DNA from: Thalassospira profundimaris | GTDB taxonomy: Bacteria > Pseudomonadota > Alphaproteobacteria > Rhodospirillales > Thalassospiraceae | Assembly: GCF_003326795.1 (NCBI RefSeq) | Contig: NZ_JPWI01000004.1 | Span: 1 to 64,000, forward strand | DNA length: 64,000 bases | Direction: 5' to 3' | In this document: positions 44,952 through 53,107 of the stretch, piece by piece | Layout of the letters: every line of letters starts with the position of its first letter | Numbering within the stretch: the stretch's first letter is position 1 | Translations under genes and position numbers: made by a program | Notes under the pieces: generated by a model | What the model was told of the DNA's origin: nothing | The model's input: the letters and a program-made list of their open reading frames with translations, nothing else | Database searches by the model: none

Positions 44952-45070
44952 TCTATCAGCGGTTTTGGATGGCGGGCACCGGTTCCAGAGCGGTGTCAAA
45001 AATTCTGGCAGCTGCCATGTAACGCAAAGGCTTGCCGTTCCGTGATGATGGGATTATCCCAGATAACATC

Positions 45071-46321
45071 ATGACAGAACACACAAAACACTCGCCCCCC
45101 ATTGCGCGGACCAGTCATTTCATTCTGGTGCTCGCGCCGATCCTTCTGGCTTTCTCGCTCAGCCAGTTTTTCCGTTCGGCCCAGGCTCTTTTGGCCGAAC
45201 CCTTGCGTGTTGAACTTGCCGTCACCCCGGAACAGCTTGGGCTGGTTTCCGGCAGCTTCCACTTTGCCTTTGCCCTGATGCAGATACCGGTTGGCGTGAT
45301 GCTTGACCGCTATGGGCCGCGCCTTACCAATGGCATCCTGATGCTTGGTACTGTGGCGGGCGTGATCATCTTTGCCAATGCTCATAGCGTCATCGGTCTG
45401 ATGATCGGGCAGGCGGTGATCGGGCTTGGCTGTTCAGCTGCTTTCATGGCCGCGCTTGTTCTTGCCGCGCGCTGGACTGCACCCGAAAAATTCGCAGCCG
45501 CATCGGGACTTATTGTCTCCTTTAGTCTGCTGGGTGTTCTGGCCTCGGCAACGCCACTGGCAGCCCTTGTCGAAACTCATGGCTGGCGAACAGTTTATTT
45601 TGGTCTGGCCGCGATCAGTTTGGTTTCGGTGGTGCTTGATCTTTTGTTCGTGCGCGATACGCCTCCCGGTCATGCGGTTGTTGATCGCAAGGGCGAAACG
45701 GTCCTTGATGCCCTTAAGGGCATGGTGTCTGTCTGGAAGAATCGTCAGGTCTGGCTGTTGTCGGGTGTCGCATTCTTTAGCTATCCGGCGATCCTGACAG
45801 TACGCGGATTGTGGGGCGGGCCGTATTTGCATGATGTCTTCGCACTTGGCCCGGTCGAAGTTGGCAATGTGTTGCTGATCATGACAATCGGCATGATCCT
45901 TGGGCCGCCAGCCTATGGACAGCTTTCACGCAAATTTCCGGCCAAGACCCAGGGACTGATTGTCTTTGCCGTTCTGGTCGGGGCAGGGGCCTGTTTGCTT
46001 CAGGCCTTTCTCGGGCCCTGGGGCGTTGGCGTGGCGGCTGTTCTGATGCTGATTCACGGCTTTATCGGGTCCAGTGCAACGCTGAGCTATGCTGCTTCCC
46101 GGCAGGCTGTCCCGGAACATCAGATTGGCCGTGCGCTTACCACTGTCAATCTGGCGACCTTTGCCGGGCTTTTTGTGTTGCAGGGCGTTGCCGGTCTGAT
46201 CATCGGACAGTTTGAGGCCGGTGCACCGGAAGCATATCAGTCAATGTTTGTGTTTTTGGGAATCGGTCTTGGCGTTGCGGGGATTACCTTCTGGTTCGGT
46301 GCAAAACGCAAAAAGGACTGA
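45071..46321 (+). CDS. MFS transporter
   Basis: This 416-residue transporter has twelve hydrophobic segments and the MFS motif at loop 2-3 (IPVGVMLDRYGPRL, the G-x-x-x-D-R-x-G-x-R pattern). Cargo is unknown. The ATG at 45071 matches a short polar N-terminus; the frame from 45032 adds unsupported sequence. It runs alone; an inverted repeat lies just downstream. Confidence 0.9.
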   Translation: MTEHTKHSPPIARTSHFILVLAPILLAFSLSQFFRSAQALLAEPLRVELAVTPEQLGLVSGSFHFAFALMQIPVGVMLDRYGPRLTNGILMLGTVAGVIIFANAHSVIGLMIGQAVIGLGCSAAFMAALVLAARWTAPEKFAAASGLIVSFSLLGVLASATPLAALVETHGWRTVYFGLAAISLVSVVLDLLFVRDTPPGHAVVDRKGETVLDALKGMVSVWKNRQVWLLSGVAFFSYPAILTVRGLWGGPYLHDVFALGPVEVGNVLLIMTIGMILGPPAYGQLSRKFPAKTQGLIVFAVLVGAGACLLQAFLGPWGVGVAAVLMLIHGFIGSSATLSYAASRQAVPEHQIGRALTTVNLATFAGLFVLQGVAGLIIGQFEAGAPEAYQSMFVFLGIGLGVAGITFWFGAKRKKD

Positions 46322-46330
46322 TCTGGAAAT

Positions 46331-46400
46331 ATTTTTTCCATCCATATCGACCTTGACGGGGGATGAATTCATTCTCATCTGGCAGGTGGATGGAAAAAAT
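46331..46400. repeat. 14-base inverted repeat after the MFS gene
   Basis: ATTTTTTCCATCCA (46331-46344) and TGGATGGAAAAAAT (46387-46400) are perfect inverted copies separated by 42 bases. They may form a terminator-like stem with a large loop, or a remnant of an element; no T-run follows. Confidence 0.6.
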
Positions 46401-46507
46401 GAACCATCAGGTTAAACATCAAGGCCTGGTTTTTTCGGGATTGGGCGGGATATCGCCCTATTTTCGGTGGGGGATTAAAAAAAACGTCATAAGGGCGAAA
46501 AAGCCGC

Positions 46508-46536
46508 TTGACCTGACCCGACCCAATCGCTAAAAA
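46508..46536 (+). promoter_or_regulatory. Promoter of the tRNA-Glu array
   Basis: TTGACC and TAAAAA lie 17 bases apart, with a GC-rich discriminator (CCGGCC) before the first tRNA, as in stringently controlled stable-RNA promoters. Confidence 0.6.
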
Positions 46537-46557
46537 CCGGCCTCGTTAACGCGCTGC

Positions 46558-46633
46558 GTCCCCTTCGTCTAGAGGCCTAGGACACTGCCCTTTCACGGCG
46601 GCAACAGGGGTTCGAATCCCCTAGGGGACGCCA
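46558..46633 (+). tRNA. tRNA-Glu (anticodon UUC), copy 1
   Basis: The 76-nt cloverleaf begins GTCCCCT and ends AGGGGAC-G-CCA (CCA is encoded). The anticodon loop CTTTCAC gives UUC, and GGTTCGAATCC forms the T arm. It is identical to the three copies downstream. Confidence 0.98.
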
Positions 46634-46665
46634 CTCGTTAACATGATGACTTCGATTGGTGCCAT

Positions 46666-46741
46666 GTCCCCTTCGTCTAGAGGCCTAGGACACTGCCCTT
46701 TCACGGCGGCAACAGGGGTTCGAATCCCCTAGGGGACGCCA
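46666..46741 (+). tRNA. tRNA-Glu (anticodon UUC), copy 2
   Basis: Identical in all 76 bases to copy 1, with an encoded CCA. Its 3' spacer is an exact copy of the one after copy 1. Confidence 0.98.
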
Positions 46742-46773
46742 CTCGTTAACATGATGACTTCGATTGGTGCCAT

Positions 46774-46849
46774 GTCCCCTTCGTCTAGAGGCCTAGGACA
46801 CTGCCCTTTCACGGCGGCAACAGGGGTTCGAATCCCCTAGGGGACGCCA
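46774..46849 (+). tRNA. tRNA-Glu (anticodon UUC), copy 3
   Basis: Identical to copies 1 and 2. Its 5' leader and 3' trailer are complementary (46754-46769 with 46848-46864), so the precursor may fold into a long stem beneath the acceptor stem. Confidence 0.98.
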
Positions 46850-46888
46850 CCAACCGAAAGTCATTTGACATTGGCACATCGTGCTTGT

Positions 46889-46964
46889 GTCCCCTTCGTC
46901 TAGAGGCCTAGGACACTGCCCTTTCACGGCGGCAACAGGGGTTCGAATCCCCTAGGGGACGCCA
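46889..46964 (+). tRNA. tRNA-Glu (anticodon UUC), copy 4
   Basis: Identical to the other copies but preceded by a different 39-base spacer. A nine-pair hairpin (CCATCTTTC / GAAAGATGG) begins in its CCA end, and the terminator follows. Confidence 0.98.
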
Positions 46965-46997
46965 TCTTTCTTTGCGAAAGATGGTATACTTACTGAT

Positions 46998-47031
46998 AAA
47001 TGCTCGCAACTAAGGTTGGCGGGCATTTTTT
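46998..47031 (+). terminator. Terminator of the tRNA-Glu array
   Basis: AAATGCTCGC and GCGGGCATTT pair (one G-T pair) and are followed by a run of T. Confidence 0.85.
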
Positions 47032-47047
47032 ATTGCCAGATTACCCT

Positions 47048-47614
47048 TCAGTATTCGGTTCGCGGATCATTCATTAGATTCGGGTTGTTCTTGAACTCTT
47101 TGATCAAAATGTGCCCAATCTCTTTTTGTTTCTCTCTTTCGATTTCATGCAGGTTATTTAATAGGTTAAGGGAAGACGCTTCTAGCTTTGGTGTCTTCAG
47201 GCGGTCAGGGTACGCTGCTATGAACCACAGATGCATTGCTTGGAATTCCGCTGGTGACCTTTTGACGAGCCGCAAATAATCCTCAACGCACGTGAAAAGT
47301 AACAAATCGTTCTGCATATCTGAAAACTGATTCCTTGCTACATCATTCCGAGTTTTTTCATCCTTGGTGCGACCAACATGTTTAAAGGCATTTCTGTATA
47401 GATTTCGTGCTTTAAAGTACCGATTCTGATCAATGCGTGGGTTCGAAGCAATAACGGCACTGTGAAAAGGCTGCTCTCCAGCTTGTTCGCATAGATCGGA
47501 AAGTATCTCACTTGCTGCTCCTGCAAGGGTGTGTACCGAGACCGGATCGCTATTGTCGAAAAACAATTGAATTGCTGTCAGCAGTTGTTGGCGAGCGATA
47601 TGCAATATGTCCAT
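47048..47614 (-). CDS. Unrecognised helical protein next to the tRNA array
   Basis: This 188-residue soluble protein is helical, with N-terminal AIQLFFDNSDPVSVHTLAGAASEIL and a Lys/Glu-rich C-terminus. Similar N-terminal phrases occur in hypothetical proteins of many proteobacteria, but no function is established. The gene is AT-richer than its neighbours and sits just past the tRNA-Glu array, a common integration spot. No integrase or attachment-site repeat is visible. It stands alone. Confidence 0.65.
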   Translation of the reverse strand: MDILHIARQQLLTAIQLFFDNSDPVSVHTLAGAASEILSDLCEQAGEQPFHSAVIASNPRIDQNRYFKARNLYRNAFKHVGRTKDEKTRNDVARNQFSDMQNDLLLFTCVEDYLRLVKRSPAEFQAMHLWFIAAYPDRLKTPKLEASSLNLLNNLHEIEREKQKEIGHILIKEFKNNPNLMNDPRTEY

Positions 47615-47623
47615 GTAGCTATC

Positions 47624-48991
47624 CTAAAATCTGAAGCGCTGCTGTCGCACGATTTTCTTTTTGTGCTGACGATACCGCCGTGTGAGGCTTTCACGCAGCT
47701 GTTCTGCCGTCGGGCGCGGCAGTTCGATGGGTGCGCGCGGGGCAGGTGTGCCCGGATTGGCGTCATCATCGGTCAAATCGTTTTCGGATGCTGTATCGGC
47801 AAACAGATCGACCGGGTCGGCCTGATCAGCGGCAAACAGGTCGGTGACCCCGACGCCGAGAAGCCGGTATTTTGTGCCGTCGATTTCCTTTTTCAGCAAT
47901 GTCAGTGCGGCTTCGAGGATTACGTCTTCACGCAGCGACGGATAGGTCAGGCGCATATTGCGGGTGCGGAGTTTGAAATCCGATGATTTCAATTTCAGGA
48001 CCACGGTATGTCCGGCGATTTCCTTGCGCGCCAGGTCGCTGGCAACACGTGCGGTCAGACGGGTGGCGATGGCGGTTAGTTCATCGAGACCCGCGATATC
48101 GTCATTGAATGTGGTTTCCGATGACAGGCTTTTGCGTTCGCTGCTTTGTTCAACCCGGCGATTATCCTGCCCGCGTGAGAAATAGTAGAACCGCTTGCCG
48201 ATGCTGCCATAGCGCCCCTGCAGGGCATGGATATCAAGCTCCTGAAGCTGTCCGATGGTGGTGATGCCATCGTCATGCAGTTTGCGCTCCATGGCCGGGC
48301 CAACGCCCCACATCATGCGCACAGGCTTGTCGGCGAGAAAATCAACGGCCTCGGCCGCGCCGATCATGGAAAATCCGAACGGCTTGTTCAGGTCTGAGGC
48401 GATCTTGGCCAAAAACTTGTTATAGGAAAGACCGATGGAAACGGTGATACCGACTTCCTTGCGGATGGTTGATTGCAGCTCTACCAGACATTCGGCGGCT
48501 GATTTGCCATGGGTTTCCTGTGCACCGGAAAGGTCCATAAAGGCCTCGTCAATCGATAGTGGTTCGATATCCGGGGTAAGTACCCGCATCATGTCGCGAA
48601 TGCGATATCCTTCGCGCTGATACTTGGCCATGTCAGGTTTCAGAAAAACACCGTCCGGGCACAATTCCCGCGCCTTGAAGGCAGGCATGGCTGAACGGAC
48701 GCCATATTTGCGCGCGACATAGCAGCAGGTCGAGACAACCCCGCGATGGCCGCCGCCGATGATGACAGGGGCATCAATCAATTCCGGCCGGTCGCGCTTT
48801 TCAATGGATGCATAAAACGCGTCGCAATCAAGATGTCCGATGCAAAGTTCGGGCAGTTCGGCATGGGCAATCGCGCGTTTGCCGCCACAGGCCGGGCAGG
48901 GCACATAGGAACCCGCACCGCTTTTGGGCAGTGTCTTGTCAAGATGCAGTCGCCATTTGTGATGGCAGTCTGGGCAAAGCGCGTACAACAT
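47624..48991 (-). CDS. dinB: DNA polymerase IV with an N-terminal zinc ribbon
   Basis: This 455-residue Y-family translesion polymerase copies damaged templates and makes mutations under stress. The palm has HLDCDAFYASIE and the catalytic SIDEAFMDLSG; KFLAKIASDLNKPFG and the little-finger domain follow. It differs from E. coli DinB by an N-terminal zinc-ribbon-like segment (CPDC at residues 6-9 and CPAC at 32-35), known in alphaproteobacteria, and an acidic linker before a basic C-terminal end. The start at 48991 puts the ribbon at the N-terminus; an in-frame ATG at 49048 is possible. No SOS box was identified. Confidence 0.93.
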   Translation of the reverse strand: MLYALCPDCHHKWRLHLDKTLPKSGAGSYVPCPACGGKRAIAHAELPELCIGHLDCDAFYASIEKRDRPELIDAPVIIGGGHRGVVSTCCYVARKYGVRSAMPAFKARELCPDGVFLKPDMAKYQREGYRIRDMMRVLTPDIEPLSIDEAFMDLSGAQETHGKSAAECLVELQSTIRKEVGITVSIGLSYNKFLAKIASDLNKPFGFSMIGAAEAVDFLADKPVRMMWGVGPAMERKLHDDGITTIGQLQELDIHALQGRYGSIGKRFYYFSRGQDNRRVEQSSERKSLSSETTFNDDIAGLDELTAIATRLTARVASDLARKEIAGHTVVLKLKSSDFKLRTRNMRLTYPSLREDVILEAALTLLKKEIDGTKYRLLGVGVTDLFAADQADPVDLFADTASENDLTDDDANPGTPAPRAPIELPRPTAEQLRESLTRRYRQHKKKIVRQQRFRF

Positions 48992-49099
48992 ATCTATTTG
49001 TACTTCTTTTGTTCCTTTGGTGCCAAGGGGTGAAATGTGCAAATCCACTTGATGATCAAAGGTTCCTGTCAGTCTTTGTCAGGAGGTGGTTCTGAACAG

Positions 49100-49122
49100 A
49101 AAAAGCCGGGGAAATCCCCGGC
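49100..49122 (-). terminator. Terminator of the degenerate EAL gene
   Basis: On the minus strand GCCGGGG and CCCCGGC pair around ATTT and are followed by a T-run. Confidence 0.85.
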
Positions 49123-49153
49123 CTGTTAGGAGTTGATCACGCGTGGCGTCAGA

Positions 49154-50416
49154 TCACTTTTGCTTTTGCGCAGCCTTCTGGGCACGCTTTGCGCGGCGCT
49201 GACGGGCAATCATGTTGTCGATATAGCGTCCCTGGAACAGGGTAATGCCAAGCGATTGGCCGAATTTGATCGCGGTCGGCGTATCGCACCGGCACAGAAT
49301 AACGCGTTCACGACCGGAATTTTTCACAAGGTTGTCCATCTCGGAATATTTCTTGCGAATGACATTATCGGTCATTTCTTCGCGCCAAGCGACTTTGATG
49401 AAGTCGGCCTTCAGCCTGTTGCGATCAACAAATGAAAGCGATTCCACCGTCAGGTTATCGATCAGAATGCGATAGCCGCGCTTGTGGAAGTCATCGCGCA
49501 CACTGAGATAGGTTTCAAGGTTCGAAAAAAGATCAACCTGATTAAGCTCGATAATCACATTGCCCGGCCATTTGCTGCGCACGGTTTCATCGAACTTGTC
49601 AAAATCCTTGGAGGTCAGGGTTCCAAGATTAAGGTTGATCGAGAACGAGCTGGCATGGGTCTTGAACGTCCGCTTGCACAGGTAATTGAGCATGCGTTTG
49701 TCCAGAACTTCGGTCATGTGCTGGAACAGCCAGCGGTTCGACGCCAGATCGATATTGGGCATCAGCGCATTGCGCAAATCGGTAATCGATACAAAGAATT
49801 CGTCAAAGACCGGATGCAGTTCCTTGGATCCGCCATGGGCAAAGACGCAAACCGGTTGCTGGCGGATATGCTCGGACAAATCGGCTGTATGGATGGTTTC
49901 TTCAAGCTGGGCCAGATTTTCAGCGTTGATCGGGCTAAGCGCCTGATCCTTTTCACGTTGAAGGGCGGTGCGCATGTTGCTGCTTTGCTGCAGCTTCTTG
50001 GCACGCTCGTCAAGGTGCTGGCACAGAAGAAGGAATTCCTGAAACTCGGTATTGAGGTTGTACCATGTGCAAAAACCGGTTTCCTCGCTGTCATCCTGTG
50101 ACAGGGGATCATCGCGGAACAGATAGCGCAGGGTATCAACAGCCGGTTCGACATCGGCGATCGATTTGTCTTTCCAGACAAAGATCAGATCATTGTTGGT
50201 CAGAACAAAGATACGCCCGACATACAGCTTCACATAGCTTTCAAAGGTATTGGTCGCCACACGAATGTGATAGTCGCGGCGATGGAACGGTTTCATGCGC
50301 GATAGATGAATATGCACAGCACGGTGCCCGTATTTGCGGGTTTCAAGCCGTTGGACATAATCCAGCAACAGGTATTCCTGTAGGGCCTGTTGGCCATATT
50401 GCTGCGGTTCAATCAC
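49154..50416 (-). CDS. Degenerate EAL-domain protein
   Basis: This 420-residue cytoplasmic protein has a C-terminal region (about 225-405) with the layout of c-di-GMP phosphodiesterases: FSINLNLGTLTSKDF, VIIELNQVDLFSN, GYRILIDNL, DFIKVAW and LGITLFQGRYID. Catalytic residues are missing: no EAL motif is seen, the DDFG-type motif reads DNLT, the Asp after Lys is Ala, and the AEGVET site reads CRCDT. It is therefore unlikely to cleave c-di-GMP and may bind it or a partner. The N-terminal 180 residues are unfamiliar. GTG start follows AGGGG. Confidence 0.75.
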   Translation of the reverse strand: MIEPQQYGQQALQEYLLLDYVQRLETRKYGHRAVHIHLSRMKPFHRRDYHIRVATNTFESYVKLYVGRIFVLTNNDLIFVWKDKSIADVEPAVDTLRYLFRDDPLSQDDSEETGFCTWYNLNTEFQEFLLLCQHLDERAKKLQQSSNMRTALQREKDQALSPINAENLAQLEETIHTADLSEHIRQQPVCVFAHGGSKELHPVFDEFFVSITDLRNALMPNIDLASNRWLFQHMTEVLDKRMLNYLCKRTFKTHASSFSINLNLGTLTSKDFDKFDETVRSKWPGNVIIELNQVDLFSNLETYLSVRDDFHKRGYRILIDNLTVESLSFVDRNRLKADFIKVAWREEMTDNVIRKKYSEMDNLVKNSGRERVILCRCDTPTAIKFGQSLGITLFQGRYIDNMIARQRRAKRAQKAAQKQK

Positions 50417-50759
50417 GCGGGACCCCTGAAAGAGAATCTGTTTTTATCGTTACGGCCTCGTTCCATACACCGAAGACCGAAGTCTGATCAAATCATAATG
50501 TTCTGAAGCACTGGTTAATGGTTCTAAACCAATACCCTTTATATGAACTATACATATGGAAGGGACAAGGGGACCTTGCCCGCCCTGCATGATTTAATTC
50601 CTGTAATTTATGCCTGATTGCGGCTTTAACGAATTCTTGGCAAGCAGGATGCAAAATCAATGCGATATAGGGAAAGGGGTGCTGCTATTTACTGGTTGAA
50701 TGCAAAGCCATGCAGCATGATTTCCGGGAACAGGTTTTAGATAATAGGGGATTGGCGCC
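50417..50759. other. Intergenic region between two divergent envelope/signalling genes
   Basis: About 340 bp separates the degenerate EAL gene and the SPOR lipoprotein. It holds both promoters and is AT-rich around 50480-50620. No gene or clear motif is found. Confidence 0.45.
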
Positions 50760-52160
50760 ATGCAGGTATCCGCAAAGCGGACCGGAAACTGGCTGAAAAT
50801 CAGCAAGGGGATTGCTGTGATCGGTATGGTTTCATGGGTGTCGGCCTGTGCGCCGCTGCTGGATCAGGACTTCTGGGACGAGGCAACGTCATTTGCCGAT
50901 GACAATTACACAGCACTTGGCTTGCAGCAGCTTGCAACAGGGGACTATGCCTCAGCCGAGAAGCTTTTTAACGAAGCATTGCGTAAAAATCCGCAAGATG
51001 GCCATGCGATGCTTTGGCGCTCGGTCCTGTATCAAAATACCAATCGGCCTGATCGTGCCCGCGATGGATATGATACGCTGATTGCCATGAACCCGCCGGG
51101 CACGGTTCTGATGTCGACGGCATCTGGAACCCAGCCCCGTCCGCTACGTGATGCTGCTGAATTCAACCTGAACCGTTTGCAACGCGGTCTTCCGGGATCA
51201 CTTAGCATTAATGATCAGATTGCAACCGGTCCATCAGGGCTCGGAACCGGAAGTGGTTCTGCAATCGCTACCCCCATGATGACCAATACCCAGTCTGCAA
51301 TGACCGGTGCACCAACCAAGGCCATGGATATTCCCGCAGGGGCGGCTTTGTCTGGCGGGGACGAGGCAGTTGCGAAACGCTTTTCAATCCTGCGAGACCT
51401 GCAATCTACCGGGTTGATCACGCCGGAAGAATATTCGGCACGCCGCTCCGCCAACCTTGGCGCGCTTCTGCCAATGAGCCAGCCTGCACCCTCGGCGTTC
51501 CTGAATAACCCGCCGCCAGATGGTTCACAGGTCGAGCAACGCCTTAATCAGTTGAACCGTGCCTTGCAGATCGGGGCGATCACGGTGCAGGAACATGTGG
51601 CCGAACGGACTGCAATTCTTGATGCATTGCTGCCCGCACAGCCGCGCCAGCGCGCGGTGCCACCACCGGCGCCACAGGGCCTTATGGATGCTGCCCGTCA
51701 GATTGCGCGTCTTGAAGATTTGCAAGGCATGAAGCTGGTGACGCCAGATGAATTCAAGCGTGAACGCGATGCGATTGAAGCCGCGATTGTCGAACCGGCC
51801 AAGGGAACGGCAATGACGCTCAATGCCGGGGAACCGGTCCGCAAGGTCGCAACCGGCGAAAGCCGTCCGGTGCAGGCAGGTGAAGAAATGGTGTCGGATG
51901 CTGCACAACCGGCGATGGCAAGCGGCAGTAAATCGGTTCATCTGGCATCCTACCGGAATGAAGGGCAGGCAGAGCGCGGCTGGCAGATACTTGCGAGCCG
52001 CTATGGACAGCTCGCCCCCCTGCAGCATGGTGTGACCAGGGCCAACATTCCGGGCAAGGGTACCTATTATCGACTGATGGCAACGGGGCTAAGCGACAGT
52101 GCGGCAAAATCGCTTTGTGCGGATTTGAAGCGTCGCGGCCAGTTCTGCGAGGTCAAGTAG
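50760..52160 (+). CDS. SPOR-domain lipoprotein with three SHOCT-like repeats
   Basis: This 466-residue envelope protein has a lipobox (WVSAC, Cys30), a TPR-like hairpin (about 50-110; GDYASAEKLFNEALRKNPQDGHA), three repeats of a SHOCT-like helix pair (about 205-238, 260-292 and 314-345; core L-x(2)-L-x(3)-G-x-[IV]-T-x-[DE]-E), and a C-terminal SPOR domain (390-466) that binds denuded peptidoglycan at division sites in other proteins. Proline-rich linkers separate the parts. It probably acts at the septum or cell wall. The repeat architecture is unusual. A 13-bp-stem terminator follows. Confidence 0.85.
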   Translation: MQVSAKRTGNWLKISKGIAVIGMVSWVSACAPLLDQDFWDEATSFADDNYTALGLQQLATGDYASAEKLFNEALRKNPQDGHAMLWRSVLYQNTNRPDRARDGYDTLIAMNPPGTVLMSTASGTQPRPLRDAAEFNLNRLQRGLPGSLSINDQIATGPSGLGTGSGSAIATPMMTNTQSAMTGAPTKAMDIPAGAALSGGDEAVAKRFSILRDLQSTGLITPEEYSARRSANLGALLPMSQPAPSAFLNNPPPDGSQVEQRLNQLNRALQIGAITVQEHVAERTAILDALLPAQPRQRAVPPPAPQGLMDAARQIARLEDLQGMKLVTPDEFKRERDAIEAAIVEPAKGTAMTLNAGEPVRKVATGESRPVQAGEEMVSDAAQPAMASGSKSVHLASYRNEGQAERGWQILASRYGQLAPLQHGVTRANIPGKGTYYRLMATGLSDSAAKSLCADLKRRGQFCEVK

Positions 52161-52194
52161 CAGTCAGGGTTTTAAGCCCTATATAAAGATCAGA

Positions 52195-52239
52195 ATAACG
52201 CCGGTGGGGATGAAGAATGACCACCGGCGTTATCGTTTT
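52195..52239 (+). terminator. Terminator of the SPOR lipoprotein gene
   Basis: A perfect 13-bp stem (ATAACGCCGGTGG / CCACCGGCGTTAT) around a 13-nt loop, followed by CGTTTTC. Confidence 0.8.
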
Positions 52240-52272
52240 CGGTGTCATTCTGACAGGGAAATTTCCAGAAAG

Positions 52273-52998
52273 ATGATCTTTGTCTTTAGTGATTTTGGTG
52301 TGATCGGTCCCTATAGCGGAACCATGCGCTCGGTTGTAATGCGCAACGCACCTGATATTGCCATATGTGATCTGATGCTTGATGCGCCGGATCGAAATCC
52401 CAGGGCATCAAGTTATCTTCTTGCCGCACTTGGTCGAGAATTCAAACCCGGTGATGTGGTTCTGGCGGTTGTTGATCCTGGGGTTGGCAGTACGCGCAAG
52501 GGGCTTGTGGTCACGGCAGACGGGGTGACCTATGTCGGACCGGATAACGGTTTGTTTGAAATGATCATTCGCCGGGCGGAAGACGTCACAGTGCGATGCA
52601 TCGACTGGGAACCGGAAACACTTTCAGCAAGTTTTCATGGCAGGGATATTTTTGGCCCGGTGGCGGCAATGGTTGCAACCGGGCAGGATTTTGCCAGCCA
52701 TGTCTTGCCATCAGATCAGCGATATGACGACGCACAAGACTGGCCCGATGCGCTGGCCGAGGTCATTTATATCGACACATACGGCAATCTGATGACCGGT
52801 CTTCCGGCGCAAAATAGTGAGATTAAACTGCGCATTGGTGATCGCATGGTTACGGCCGCGCGTACATTTTCCGATGTGCCCTTGGGGGAACCATTTCATT
52901 ACTGTAATTCGATCGGTCTTTGTGAAATCGCAGTCAATTGCGGACGGGCCGATCAGGTTTTTGAAGCACAGATCGGGATGCCGGTCAGCGTGCAATAG
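52273..52998 (+). CDS. SAM hydroxide adenosyltransferase (DUF62) family protein
   Basis: This 241-residue protein belongs to the family that hydrolyses S-adenosylmethionine to adenosine and methionine and is related to fluorinases. Conserved parts are FVFSDFGVIGPYSGTMRSVV, AVVDPGVGSTRKGLVV, YVGPDNGLFEM, FHGRDIFGPVAAMVA and YIDTYGNLMTG. The start at MIFVFSDFG is chosen because the longer frame from 52204 runs through the terminator stem. Role in the cell is not established. Confidence 0.88.
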   Translation: MIFVFSDFGVIGPYSGTMRSVVMRNAPDIAICDLMLDAPDRNPRASSYLLAALGREFKPGDVVLAVVDPGVGSTRKGLVVTADGVTYVGPDNGLFEMIIRRAEDVTVRCIDWEPETLSASFHGRDIFGPVAAMVATGQDFASHVLPSDQRYDDAQDWPDALAEVIYIDTYGNLMTGLPAQNSEIKLRIGDRMVTAARTFSDVPLGEPFHYCNSIGLCEIAVNCGRADQVFEAQIGMPVSVQ

Positions 52999-53107
52999 TC
53001 ATGTTTCCACAATCCTTGATTGGTTTGTGGGAATAAAATGCTATCTTTCAAGGATGTTACAGAAGTGATCCGTATCGAACTGTCAACGGATGGACGGGGT
53101 CTATTGA

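Larger units (their letters stand above)
46558..46849 (+). repeat. 108-base tandem repeat carrying tRNA-Glu
   Basis: The 108-base unit (76-nt tRNA plus 32-nt spacer) is repeated exactly at 46558, 46666 and, as the tRNA part only, 46774. Spacer identity shows recent unequal duplication or gene conversion. Confidence 0.95.

Noticed and set aside
46558-46964. Regular repeats with short spacers resembling a CRISPR array
   Set aside because: The 76-base repeats fold as tRNA-Glu with encoded CCA, and two of the three spacers are identical. No cas gene is near.
46558-47614. Integrated mobile element at the tRNA-Glu array
   Set aside because: No integrase, transposase or repeated tRNA 3' end was found beyond the array.
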